A DNA stretch of 36,116 nucleotides, taken from NCBI GenBank assembly GCA_964404505.1, contig CAYOKH010000015.1, positions 1 through 36,116 of the forward strand, written 5' to 3'. Position 1 is the first letter of the stretch. Every line of letters starts with the position of its first letter. Below the pieces are notes generated by a model that ran no database searches, had not been told where the DNA came from, and saw nothing but the letters and a program-made list of their open reading frames with translations. Made by a program: the position numbers and the translations under genes. The stretch comes from DAOMNN01 sp964404505 (GTDB taxonomy: Bacteria; Pseudomonadota; Gammaproteobacteria; Burkholderiales; Rhodocyclaceae). Shown here in pieces: positions 25,219 to 33,787 of the stretch.

Positions 25219-26384
25219 CCCTTGACCCTGTCTTCGCGCAGCAGCTCACGCGCCACGATGAGTTTCTGGACCTCGGTCGCGCCTTCGTAGATGCGCAGTG
25301 CCCGGATCTCGCGATACAGCGACTCCACCTTGACCCCGACGCGCACCCCCTGGCCGCCATGCATCTGCAGCGCGGCGTCGATCACGCTCTGGGCATTCTC
25401 GGTGGCCGCCATTTTCGCCATCGCAGCCTCGCGCGTGGTCGGTGCGCGCAGCACGTCCCGCTTCCAGGCGGCACGGGCGGTGAGCAGCGCGGCGGCGTCG
25501 ATTGCGGTGGCCATGTCGCCGAGTTTCGCCTGGGTGAGCTGAAAATCCGCGAGCGTGTGCCCGAACATGCGCCGCTCGCGCGAATGGCGCAGGGCCTCGT
25601 CGAGCGCACGGCGTGCGAATCCGACAGCGGCGGCGCCCACCGAGGCGCGGAAGATGTCGAGCGTGCGCATCGCGATCTTGAAGCCTTCGCCCTGCGTGCC
25701 CAGGCGATTATCCACGGGCACGCGCATGCCGCTGAAGCGCAGCCGCGCGAGCGGATGCGGCGCAATCACCTCGAGGCGCTCGGCGATCTCGAAGCCAGGC
25801 ATGTCGGGAAACACGACGAAGGCGGAAATGCCGCGCGTACCCGGCGCGTCGAAGGTGCGCGCAAACACGCAATACACGTCGGCGATGCCGCCGTTGGAGA
25901 TCCACGTCTTCTCCCCGTCGAGTACGTAATGATCCCCGTCCAGCCGTGCCGAACAAGCCATCGCACCCACGTCGGACCCGGCGTGCGGCTCGGTCAGCGC
26001 GAACGCGGCGATCCACTCCCCGCTCGCGACCCGCGGCAGGACCCGCTCCCGCATCGCGGGAGAGCCCGCAAGCGTGATCGCGCCCGTACCCAGGCCCTGC
26101 ATCGCGAAAGCGAAATCGGCCAGACCGTCGTGGTAAGCGAGCGCTTCCCGCGCGATGCACAGGGAACGCGAATCGAGCTCGTCAAGCGCACCGCCGAAGG
26201 CCCTCGGTACGCAATAGCGCAGGAAGCCTGCTTTTCCGAGGGCGGTGACGAGTTCGCGGCAGGCGGCATCGGTGTCATGGTGGTCGACCGTGGGCATCGC
26301 TGACGACGCCCAGTCCATCAGCGCTTCCGAGAGCTGGCGATGCTCGGGGCCAAAGAACGGCAGCTCGAGAAAGGAACGGTCCAT
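25215..26384 (-). CDS. Acyl-CoA dehydrogenase
   Basis: A 389-aa FAD enzyme of normal family length, with the signature AFALTEPHAGSDVGAMA (about 130-146) and the C-terminal GGQGVRVGVKVESLYREIRALRIYEGATEVQK. The Glu in RIYEGATE is at the catalytic-base position used by several family members. It probably acts in the beta-oxidation-like part of 2-aminobenzoyl-CoA breakdown, on a ring-derived acyl-CoA; the exact substrate is inferred. It lies 12 nt after the enoyl-CoA hydratase gene and overlaps kynB. Confidence 0.9.
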   Translation of the reverse strand: MDRSFLELPFFGPEHRQLSEALMDWASSAMPTVDHHDTDAACRELVTALGKAGFLRYCVPRAFGGALDELDSRSLCIAREALAYHDGLADFAFAMQGLGTGAITLAGSPAMRERVLPRVASGEWIAAFALTEPHAGSDVGAMACSARLDGDHYVLDGEKTWISNGGIADVYCVFARTFDAPGTRGISAFVVFPDMPGFEIAERLEVIAPHPLARLRFSGMRVPVDNRLGTQGEGFKIAMRTLDIFRASVGAAAVGFARRALDEALRHSRERRMFGHTLADFQLTQAKLGDMATAIDAAALLTARAAWKRDVLRAPTTREAAMAKMAATENAQSVIDAALQMHGGQGVRVGVKVESLYREIRALRIYEGATEVQKLIVARELLREDRVKG

Positions 26385-26396
26385 GCCCAGCGCGCC

Positions 26397-27242
26397 TCAG
26401 TTGCCTTCGAACCTTGGCTTCCGCTTCGCGGCGAAGGCCTCGAAGGCGCGCCGGAAGTCCCCGGTCGCCATGCAGATCGCCTGGGCCTGGGCCTCGGACT
26501 CGATCATCTCTTCGATACCCATGTTCCACTCCTGGTTGAGCATGGTCTTGGTGACCGTATGCGCGAACCATGGCCCGTCGGCGAGACTGCGTGCGAGCTT
26601 GTGCGCCTCGTCGAGCAGCTCGCCCGCGTCATGCAGACTGCCGAAGAAACCCCATGCCAGGCCTTCATCGGCGCTCATCGAACGTCCCGTCATCAAGAGC
26701 TGCGTGGCCCGACCCTGTCCGATCATGCGCGGCAGCAGTCCGCATGCCCCCATGTCCGCACCGGCCAGACCGACGCGGGTGAAGAGAAATGCAGTCTTCG
26801 TCTCCGGCGTGCCGAGCCGGAAGTCCGACGCCAGCGCCACCATCGCGCCCGCCCCGGCACAGATGCCCTCCACAGCGGCGACGATCGGCTGGGGCGCATG
26901 GCGCATTGCCTTGACGAGATCACCGGTCATGCGCGTAAATGCGAGCAACTCGGGCATGCTCATCTTCGTCAGCGGCTCGATGATCTCGAACACGTCCCCG
27001 CCCGAACAGAAGTTCCCGCCCGCACCGTGGATGACCACCACGCGCACGTCATTCGCGTAGACAAGCGCGCGGAAGAGGTCGCGCAACTCGGCATAGGAGT
27101 CGAAGGTGAGGGGGTTCTTCTTGGCCGGGCGGTCGAGCGTGATCGTCGCGACGCGGCCGTCGTCGGAACATGCCCATCGGAAATTGCGCGCCGCGTAATC
27201 CCTGAAGCTGCGTGTGTGATCCTGCATCGAAAGTTCCGCCAT
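26397..27242 (-). CDS. Enoyl-CoA hydratase/isomerase family protein
   Basis: A 281-aa crotonase-fold protein. The oxyanion-hole segments are visible: GAGGNFCSGGDVFEI and GICAGAGAMVALASDFRL. The segment TRVGLAGADMGACGLLPRMIG has Ala/Gly/Asp where hydratases often carry a catalytic Glu, so isomerase or ring-hydrolase activity is possible. AAGGAGGGG precedes the ATG at 27242; the frame continues upstream in the SDR gene. The context is breakdown of the reduced 2-aminobenzoyl-CoA ring. Confidence 0.88.
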   Translation of the reverse strand: MAELSMQDHTRSFRDYAARNFRWACSDDGRVATITLDRPAKKNPLTFDSYAELRDLFRALVYANDVRVVVIHGAGGNFCSGGDVFEIIEPLTKMSMPELLAFTRMTGDLVKAMRHAPQPIVAAVEGICAGAGAMVALASDFRLGTPETKTAFLFTRVGLAGADMGACGLLPRMIGQGRATQLLMTGRSMSADEGLAWGFFGSLHDAGELLDEAHKLARSLADGPWFAHTVTKTMLNQEWNMGIEEMIESEAQAQAICMATGDFRRAFEAFAAKRKPRFEGN

Positions 27243-27289
27243 GGCTACCCCTCCTTGTTTGCCGGTCGAGCCTCGCCTGCGCGACTCGC

Positions 27290-28105
27290 TCAACCGCACA
27301 TCACTTCGCCGCCGGCGACGGCGATCGCCTGTCCGTGGATCGCGTCCGAGCCGGGCAGACATAGCCAGCCCACCGTGCGTGCGACCTCTTCGGGCCGAAC
27401 CAGCCGCCCCTGCGGGTTGCCGCGGGCCAATGTGTCCCGCGCATCCTCCGCGCTTCGTCCGGTCTTGGCGACGATCCTGTCCACGGCACCGTCGAGCAGC
27501 GGCGTATCGGTATAGCCCGGACAGACCGCGTTGACGGTGATCCCCTCTTTCGCCACTTCGAGCGCGAGCGCGCGAGTGAAGCCAATCACACCGTGTTTGG
27601 CCGCACAGTACGCCGCCACGTAGGCATAGCCGACCAGACCGGCGGTGCTGGCGACATTGACGATGCGCCCCGAACGCGCGCTCAACATAGCGGGAAGCGC
27701 GACGTGCGTGCAGTTGTAGGTGCCGGTGAGATTCACCGCCAGCATGTCGTGCCACATCTGCGGGTCGGTTCGTGCAAGCGGCGCGCTCCTGGCGGCCCCC
27801 GCATTGTTCACCAGGATCGCGACAGGACCGCGCATGCGCTCCGTCGCCTCGAATGCCGTGTGCACCTCGGCGAAGTCGGTCACATCGGCCAGCGCAATGC
27901 CATGCGCCTCCCCGGCCAGGCTTTCGCGGGTCGCCTCGAGCGCAGCCGCGCGACGACCGAGCAGGGTCAGGGTCGCCCCGAGTTGCGCCAGTTCACGTGC
28001 GATCGCGGCACCGATGCCGCTTCCGCCGCCGGTAACGAGCGCGTGCAGCCCCGCAAGTGGAAGGGGTCCGGATTCACCGTACTCGATACGTTCGTCGGAG
28101 GCCAT
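27290..28105 (-). CDS. Short-chain dehydrogenase/reductase (3-hydroxyacyl-CoA dehydrogenase-like)
   Basis: A 271-aa classical SDR. The cofactor motif is TGGGSGIG, followed by NNAG, the catalytic Ser in IVNVASTAG, and YCAAK (Tyr-x3-Lys). The PGYTDTPLL segment after the active site is typical. A hydroxyacyl-CoA dehydrogenase role in the CoA pathway is likely from context. The start at 28105 has GGGAAG upstream and the fold begins within 20 residues; the open frame extends inside abmA. Gaps of 29 and 47 nt link it to its neighbours. Confidence 0.87.
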   Translation of the reverse strand: MASDERIEYGESGPLPLAGLHALVTGGGSGIGAAIARELAQLGATLTLLGRRAAALEATRESLAGEAHGIALADVTDFAEVHTAFEATERMRGPVAILVNNAGAARSAPLARTDPQMWHDMLAVNLTGTYNCTHVALPAMLSARSGRIVNVASTAGLVGYAYVAAYCAAKHGVIGFTRALALEVAKEGITVNAVCPGYTDTPLLDGAVDRIVAKTGRSAEDARDTLARGNPQGRLVRPEEVARTVGWLCLPGSDAIHGQAIAVAGGEVMCG

Positions 28106-28134
28106 GGACGTGTCTTCCCGTTCTTCAGCGCCGA

Positions 28135-30453
28135 TCACGTGGCAGCGAGCGCCAGACTCCGCCTCAGATTCGTCTCGTACTGGCCGCGTCCGGACATGTA
28201 CTGCTTCGGCCATTCGACACCCGCATAGTCGATCCTCGCCGCTTCGTGCAGGGTCCACATCGGATCGGCCAGATGCGGGCGCGCGACCGCACACAGGTCG
28301 GAACGGCCCGAGGCGATGATGCTGTTGGCGTGATCGGCCTCGAAGATCGCCCCCACCGCGATGGTCGCGATGCCCACCTCGTTGCGGATGCGATCGGCGA
28401 ACGGCGTCTGGTACATGCGCCCGTAAACCGGGCTATCGCCCTTCCACACCTGGCCCGACGAGCAGTCGATGATATCGGCCCCGGCCGCCTTGAACAGGCG
28501 TGCGAAAGCGACCGCATCGTCAGCCGTGTTGCCGCCGGGAAACCAGTCGTGGCAAGACAGGCGCACCGACATCGGCTTGTCGGCCGGCCACACCGCGCGC
28601 ATTGCCTCGAACACTTCGAGCGGATAGCGGGCGCGGTTCCCGATCGAGCCGCCGTAGTCGTCGGTCCGTCGGTTCGTGAGCGGAGACAGGAAACTCGACA
28701 TCAGATAGCCGTGCGCGCAGTGGAACTCGAGGATGTCGAAACCCGCCTCGGCTGCCATCCCCGTCGCGCGCACGAAATCCGCCTTGACCCGCTCCATGTC
28801 CTCGCGCGTCATCTCGCGCGGCACCTGCGAATGCGGCAGATACGGCAGGGGCGAGGCCGAGATCAGGTCCCATACGCCTGTCTCGAGCGGCTCGTCCATG
28901 CCGTCCCAGGCCAGTCGCGTCGCACCCTTGCGTCCGGCGTGGCCGAGCTGCATGCCGATCTTCGCGGCCGAGTTGGCATGCACGAAATCGACGATGCGTC
29001 GCCACGCTTGGACATGCTCGGGACGATACATTCCCGCGCATCCCGGCGTAATGCGCGCATCGGGCGACACGCAGGTCATTTCCGTATAGAGCAGGCCGGC
29101 ACCGCCGAGGGCACGGGCACCGAAATGCACGAAATGGAAATCTCCCGCCACGCCATCCTCGGCTGAATACATTGCCATCGGCGACACGATCACGCGGTTC
29201 GGAACGGTCAGCGAGCGCAGACTGAACGGCGTGAACATCGGGGGTGGCGGACTGGCTTCCGGGGCGAGCTGGACGCCGGCACGCCGCGCGAACCAGCGCT
29301 CGTAGCCATCCAGCCAGGCCTTGTCACGAAGGCGCAGATTCTCGTGCGAAATACGCTGCGAACGTGTCAGCATCGAGTACATGAACTGCTCCGGTTCAAG
29401 CGTGTCGCAGTAGCGTTCGCCGCACACCTCGAACCATTCCATCGCATTCCACGCGGCGTTCTGCAGGCGCAGCACGTCGATATTGCGCATTTCCTGGTAA
29501 CGTTCGAGCACGTCGGGTATGTGCTCGGGCGAATCACCCTCCTCACCGAACAGGCGCGTCAGTTCGATTGCGTCCTCGAGAGCAAGCTTGGTGCCCGAGC
29601 CGATCGCGAAATGCGCCGTATGCACCGCGTCGCCCATAAGCACGACGTGGCTGCGACCGTTGAAATGATGCCATCGGTCGCACTTCACGCGCTGGAAGTT
29701 CAGCCAGGCCGAGCCGCGCAGATGGCGCGCGTTGCTCATCAGGCGGTGACCGTCGAGGTGATGGGCGAAGAGTCGCTCGCAAAATGCAATCGACGCATCG
29801 GTGTCCAGTCCGTCCAGTCCGTGCGCTCTCCACACGTGCTCGGGGGTCTCGACGATGAAGGTCGTGGTGTTCTCGTCGAACTTGTAGATGTGGGCCTGGA
29901 ACCAGCCATGCTCGGTTTTCTCGAAGAAGAACGTGAAGGCGTCGAACAACTTGTTCGTGCCAAGCCAGATGTAGCGATTCGGGCGCGTGACGATGTCGGG
30001 CCTGAAAATGTCCTCGTAGCGGCTGCGAATTCGCGAGTTGATGCCGTCGGAGGCGATGATCAGGTCCGCATCCGGATACTCCAGGTCGGAATCGACTTCC
30101 GTCTCGAACACCAGCTCGACCCCGAGCGCCTCGCAGCGCGCCTGCAGGATGTTCAGCATCTTCTTGCGTCCGATTCCAACGAAGCCGTGTCCGCCGCTGC
30201 GAAGGGTACGACCCTTGAAACGCAGCTCGATGTCGTCCCAGTGGTTGAAGGCGATCTCGATCGCCTCCGCGGTCTCCGCATCCCACTCGCGCATGTTGTC
30301 CATCGTCGCATCCGAGAACACCACGCCCCACCCGAACGTATCGTAGGGTTTGTTGCGCTCGACCACGGTGATCCGGTGCGTCGGGTTGAGCTTCTTCATC
30401 AGGATCGCGAAATACAGCCCGGCCGGACCCCCGCCGATGCAAACGATGCGCAT
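28135..30453 (-). CDS. abmA: 2-aminobenzoyl-CoA monooxygenase/reductase
   Basis: A 772-aa two-domain flavoenzyme. The N-terminal half is an FAD monooxygenase (GGGPAGLYFA at 7-16; second FAD motif GDAVHTAHFAIGSG near 280). The C-terminal half (from about 410) is an old-yellow-enzyme domain with FMN-site segments such as PMAMYSAEDG, QLGHAGRKG and EFHCAHGYLMSSFLSP. This domain order and length are those of Azoarcus ACMR, which hydroxylates and then reduces 2-aminobenzoyl-CoA without ring cleavage by a dioxygenase. Salicylyl-CoA 5-hydroxylases have the same layout; the neighbouring kyn genes and ligase favour the aminobenzoyl substrate. GAGGAGGTAAG before the ATG is a strong ribosome site. It is the first gene of the operon. 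Confidence 0.92.
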   Translation of the reverse strand: MRIVCIGGGPAGLYFAILMKKLNPTHRITVVERNKPYDTFGWGVVFSDATMDNMREWDAETAEAIEIAFNHWDDIELRFKGRTLRSGGHGFVGIGRKKMLNILQARCEALGVELVFETEVDSDLEYPDADLIIASDGINSRIRSRYEDIFRPDIVTRPNRYIWLGTNKLFDAFTFFFEKTEHGWFQAHIYKFDENTTTFIVETPEHVWRAHGLDGLDTDASIAFCERLFAHHLDGHRLMSNARHLRGSAWLNFQRVKCDRWHHFNGRSHVVLMGDAVHTAHFAIGSGTKLALEDAIELTRLFGEEGDSPEHIPDVLERYQEMRNIDVLRLQNAAWNAMEWFEVCGERYCDTLEPEQFMYSMLTRSQRISHENLRLRDKAWLDGYERWFARRAGVQLAPEASPPPPMFTPFSLRSLTVPNRVIVSPMAMYSAEDGVAGDFHFVHFGARALGGAGLLYTEMTCVSPDARITPGCAGMYRPEHVQAWRRIVDFVHANSAAKIGMQLGHAGRKGATRLAWDGMDEPLETGVWDLISASPLPYLPHSQVPREMTREDMERVKADFVRATGMAAEAGFDILEFHCAHGYLMSSFLSPLTNRRTDDYGGSIGNRARYPLEVFEAMRAVWPADKPMSVRLSCHDWFPGGNTADDAVAFARLFKAAGADIIDCSSGQVWKGDSPVYGRMYQTPFADRIRNEVGIATIAVGAIFEADHANSIIASGRSDLCAVARPHLADPMWTLHEAARIDYAGVEWPKQYMSGRGQYETNLRRSLALAAT

Positions 30454-30475
30454 GCCTTACCTCCTCGGGTTGCCC

Positions 30476-30488
30476 TGCATGCCATGCA
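30476..30488. repeat. Inverted repeat in the abmA leader
   Basis: TGCATG-C-CATGCA is a perfect 13-bp dyad between the abmA promoter and its start codon, followed by more overlapping TGCATG copies. It could be an operator for the MarR regulator at 33248 or a leader hairpin. Confidence 0.4.
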
Positions 30489-30503
30489 TGCAGTCACGCG
30501 ATA

Positions 30504-30532
30504 AATATTTCACACTTAAACTATTGCGTCAA
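30504..30532 (-). promoter_or_regulatory. Sigma-70 promoter of the abm-kyn operon
   Basis: On the minus strand, TTGACG (30527-30532) and AATATT (30504-30509) are 17 nt apart in an AT-rich island. Transcription should start near 30497, with a leader of about 44 nt to abmA. Confidence 0.6.
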
Positions 30533-30638
30533 CTGGAAGGGTACGGGGCAGGTGCCCGACACCCTGGTTCCGACTCGTTCGCCGGCACGCTTCATGCGCT
30601 CGTCTTGCCACACTCATCGACCGCCCGGCCAGTCAGGT

Positions 30639-31370
30639 TCAGAACCGCTCGATCCAGGGACGAAGGTCCAGCTCGTGCGTCCATGCGCTACGCGGCTGAA
30701 GCCACAGCTGGAAATAGGCTTCGGCAATTGCCGCAGGATCGAGCAGCCCGTCGTCTACGAGCCCACCGACTTCCTCGACCACGGTCGGCAGGCGAATACG
30801 CCCGTCAATGACCACGTGCGCGACATGGATGCCACGGGGGTGCAGCTCGCGCGCCATGCTCTGGGCCAGAGCCCTGAGACCGAACTTGCCGACCGCAAGA
30901 TTATGGAATCGCGCGCTGCCGCGCAGGCTCGCAGTCGCACCGGTGAACAGGATGGCTCCACCCGGTCCCCCCTGCTCGGCGCGTTCGACCATCACGCGCG
31001 CAGCCGTTCGCCCGACGAGGAAGCCTCCCAGGCATCCGACGCGCCATGAAGCTTCGAATTCCTCGGCTGTCGTGTCGAGTATGCTGCGTTCGACAAAGGC
31101 GCCTGCGTTGTAAATGACTACATCCGGCGTGCCCTGCTCTTCCGTCACCCGCTGGAAGAGATTCTGCACCGAGCGCTCATCCGTCGCATCGCATTCGAAC
31201 GCCCTGCCATGATGACCGATGCCCGAACACTCGACCGCCAGGGTGTCGAGTCGACGGGCATTGCGCGCTGCCATCGCCACATTCATCTCCGCCCGCCCGA
31301 AGCGCTGCGCAAGCGCACAGCCAAGTCCCGGTCCGGCCCCGACAATCAACGCCACCTGGGTTCGTTCCAT
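30639..31370 (-). CDS. SDR-family protein with atypical active site
   Basis: A 243-aa Rossmann protein. The cofactor loop VGAGPGLGCALA and the NAG motif (IYNAG) are clear, so nucleotide binding is likely. The classical Tyr-x3-Lys is not present: the segment reads ARFHNLAVGKFGLRALAQS, with Leu four residues before the Lys. It belongs to the SDR group whose active-site Tyr is missing, so a normal dehydrogenase reaction is doubtful. AGGAGGTGGAA before the ATG at 31370 fixes the start; the open frame reaches 31385. It is separated from abmA by 185 nt holding the operon promoter and is divergent from the ligase gene. Confidence 0.82.
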   Translation of the reverse strand: MERTQVALIVGAGPGLGCALAQRFGRAEMNVAMAARNARRLDTLAVECSGIGHHGRAFECDATDERSVQNLFQRVTEEQGTPDVVIYNAGAFVERSILDTTAEEFEASWRVGCLGGFLVGRTAARVMVERAEQGGPGGAILFTGATASLRGSARFHNLAVGKFGLRALAQSMARELHPRGIHVAHVVIDGRIRLPTVVEEVGGLVDDGLLDPAAIAEAYFQLWLQPRSAWTHELDLRPWIERF

Positions 31371-31628
31371 TTCCACCTCCTGCAACTTCCCGTGCTCCCG
31401 ACGGGCCGCTATACAGTACTCAGCTTAGTAGAGAAACCCGGCATTCACGAGTCAGGATAATGTTGCCGACTATACAAACGATTTGCCTTCAAACACTTCA
31501 GTCCTTGACATCACGAGCAAAGTTTTCGAAACTGAAATCGCACCTGTGGCGTCGGTTCGATTCATCCCTGACACGGCCCTACGCCCGAAAGCATTGCGCA
31601 CCCACGCCCACGCCGAAGAGAGCACGTC
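31371..31628. promoter_or_regulatory. Divergent control region of the atypical SDR and CoA-ligase genes
   Basis: This gap must hold both promoters. On the plus strand TTGACA (31505-31510) is a consensus -35; at 17 nt the -10 would be the poor GAAACT (31528-31533). A dyad AGTTT-TCG-AAACT (31521-31533) overlaps that -10 and is a candidate operator. CTATACA occurs twice in direct orientation (31409-31415 and 31470-31476). I see no clear minus-strand promoter. Confidence 0.45.
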
Positions 31629-33239
31629 ATGATCCGTAGCGCCCATGTGGATACGTTCGTTCACGATCATCTCCCGCCTCCCGACCAATGGCCCGAGTTC
31701 ATTTTCGAACGCCCGGAACTGCAGTTTCCGGATCGGCTCAACGCAGTCGCGGAACTACTCGACCGGGCTGTGGCAGACGGTCACGCTTCGCGGCAGGCGA
31801 TCGTTGGAGCGGACACGCACTGGACCTATCGACAACTCCAGGAACAGGTCAACCGTATTGCGCGTGTGCTTGTGGACGATCTGGGCCTGGTTCCCGGCAA
31901 CCGGGTCTTGCTGCGTGGCGCCAACAGTCCCATGCTCGCGGCCTGCTGGCTCGCGGTATTGAAGGCGGGTGGCGTGGCGGTGGGCACGATGCCGCTGTTG
32001 CGCGCAAAGGAATTGAAGGACATCATCCGCATCGCCCAGGTGTCCCATGCGCTTTGCGCCAGTTCGCTTGCCGAGGAGCTCGACATCGCACGGAGCCAGA
32101 GTCCGGGGCTGACGCAGTGCCTCTCGTTCGGCGGAAATGAGGGCGGGCTCGAAGCCCGCGCGTCGACGAAAACGCCTGACTTCGACGCGGTCGACACGGC
32201 CGCCGAAGACCCGGCGCTGATCGCGTTCACCTCCGGCACCACCGGCGTGCCCAAGGGCACGGTTCATTTCCACCGCGACGTGCTCGCGATGTGCGAGGTA
32301 TTTCCGCGCCATTGCCTCAAGCCGTCGGAAGACGACGTCTTCATCGGAACGCCCCCGCTCGCTTTCACCTTCGGTCTCGGCGGCCTGTTGTGCTTTCCGC
32401 TTTGGGCACGAGCAAGCACGGTTCTCCTGGAAAAGCTTGCACCTGAACCGCTGCTTCAGGCCATCCAGGAGTACCGGGCGACGATCTGTTTCACTTCCCC
32501 CACCGCCTACCGGCAGATGGCTGCCCTGGTATCGAACTACGACATTCGCAGTCTCGGCAAGTGCGTGTCCGCCGGCGAGGCTCTGCCCACCGACACACGC
32601 GACAAGTGGCGTGCCGCCACCGGCATCGAGATCCACGACGGCATCGGTGGAACCGAGGTGATCCACATCTACATGGGCTCGGGTCCGCAGGACTACCGCC
32701 CCGGCGCCCTGGGCAGAATGCTGCCGGGGTACCGCGGGATGATCGTGGATGACGACATGAACCCGCTTCCGCCGGGCACCGTCGGCAAGCTCGCGATCAA
32801 GGGACCGACAGGATGTCGCTACCTGTCCGACGAGCGCCAGAAGGACTACGTGAAGAATGGCTGGAACATCCCCGGTGATGCATTCCACATGGATGCGGAC
32901 GGATACTATTACTATCACGCCCGCATCGACGACATGATCGTGTCCTCCGGGTACAACATCTCCAGCCCGGAAGTCGAGTGGGCCCTGCTTGCCCACCCCG
33001 CGGTGGCCGAGTGCGGGGTTACCGGTGTACCCGACGAGGCGCGGGGACAGATCGTCAAGGCTTTCGTCGTACTCAAGCCCGGTATCGAGGGCACCGAGGA
33101 ACTCGCCGGGGAACTGCAGGATTTCGTGAAACGCTCGGTGGCACCCTACAAGTACCCGCGGGCGATCCGCTTCGTGGACTCGCTGCCGCGTACCGAGACT
33201 GGGAAACTGCAGCGCTTCCGGCTTCGCGACATGCCGTAG
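31629..33239 (+). CDS. abmG: 2-aminobenzoate (anthranilate)-CoA ligase
   Basis: A 536-aa adenylate-forming enzyme that makes 2-aminobenzoyl-CoA from anthranilate, ATP and CoA. The phosphate loop is FTSGTTGVPKGTVHF (about 200-214). DGIGGTEVIHIYMGS is the A5-like motif and SSGYNISSPEVEWALLAHP is the A8 hinge region. The catalytic lysine is Lys526 in RTETGKLQRF. The sequence looks like the benzoate-CoA ligase group; anthranilate is chosen as substrate because of the kynU and abmA neighbours. It is divergent from the SDR gene, with a marR gene eight nt downstream. Confidence 0.88.
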   Translation: MIRSAHVDTFVHDHLPPPDQWPEFIFERPELQFPDRLNAVAELLDRAVADGHASRQAIVGADTHWTYRQLQEQVNRIARVLVDDLGLVPGNRVLLRGANSPMLAACWLAVLKAGGVAVGTMPLLRAKELKDIIRIAQVSHALCASSLAEELDIARSQSPGLTQCLSFGGNEGGLEARASTKTPDFDAVDTAAEDPALIAFTSGTTGVPKGTVHFHRDVLAMCEVFPRHCLKPSEDDVFIGTPPLAFTFGLGGLLCFPLWARASTVLLEKLAPEPLLQAIQEYRATICFTSPTAYRQMAALVSNYDIRSLGKCVSAGEALPTDTRDKWRAATGIEIHDGIGGTEVIHIYMGSGPQDYRPGALGRMLPGYRGMIVDDDMNPLPPGTVGKLAIKGPTGCRYLSDERQKDYVKNGWNIPGDAFHMDADGYYYYHARIDDMIVSSGYNISSPEVEWALLAHPAVAECGVTGVPDEARGQIVKAFVVLKPGIEGTEELAGELQDFVKRSVAPYKYPRAIRFVDSLPRTETGKLQRFRLRDMP

Positions 33240-33247
33240 GTGTATCC

Positions 33248-33772
33248 ATGAGCGACTCACCAGGCACCGTCGCCGACCCGCCCCCCGCGGTCGACCACGA
33301 AACGCGCGCGAACGAAAGCGATCACGAGGCCTTGCGCCTGTGGCTGCGCATTCTTGCCTGCACGAACATCATCGAGGCCGATCTGCGCACCCGCCTGCGC
33401 CAGGGATTCGACTCGACCCTTCCCCGCTTCGATCTGATGGCCCAGCTCGATCGCCACCCCAAGGGGCTGAAGATGCGTGAGCTTTCCAAGCGTCTGATGG
33501 TGACGGGAGGCAACGTGACCGGTCTGACCGACAAGCTCGTGGAGGAAGGGCTCGTCGAGCGGCGCGAGAATCCGAAGGATCGCCGCGTCTTCACGGTTCT
33601 GCTCACGCAGGCCGGAAGGCGCCAGTTCCGGCGCATGGCGCAGTCTCACGAACAGTGGGTGATCGAGCTTCTTGCAGGCCTGGACCCCGGCGAAAAGGCC
33701 CACCTGTTCGGACTCCTGGGGAAGCTGAAATCACATATCGCAACCAGCAGGCAAGAGGGTGCGACGGGCTGA
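33248..33772 (+). CDS. MarR family transcriptional regulator
   Basis: A 174-aa winged-helix regulator. The DNA-binding core is MRELSKRLMVTGGNVTGLTDKLVEEGLVERREN followed by DRRVFTVLLTQAGRRQF, the MarR wing. The N-terminal 25 residues are acidic and disordered. It probably controls the abm-kyn operon and the ligase in response to an aryl-CoA, as related regulators do; the dyads at 30476 and 31521 are candidate sites. It starts eight nt after abmG, so it is co-transcribed with it. Confidence 0.88.
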   Translation: MSDSPGTVADPPPAVDHETRANESDHEALRLWLRILACTNIIEADLRTRLRQGFDSTLPRFDLMAQLDRHPKGLKMRELSKRLMVTGGNVTGLTDKLVEEGLVERRENPKDRRVFTVLLTQAGRRQFRRMAQSHEQWVIELLAGLDPGEKAHLFGLLGKLKSHIATSRQEGATG

Positions 33773-33787
33773 GAACACTGGTTCTCA
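33770..33787. terminator. Shared hairpin between convergent genes
   Basis: TGAGAAC-ACTG-GTTCTCA is a perfect 7-bp inverted repeat with a 4-nt loop. Its two outer TGA triplets are the stop codons of the marR gene (plus) and the RegA-like gene (minus). It could serve as a terminator in both directions, though no T-run follows. Confidence 0.5.

Noticed and set aside
31409..31476. Two CTATACA copies as a repeat element
   Set aside because: Seven-base repeats 61 nt apart in an AT-richer gap can arise by chance; mentioned only as part of the control region.
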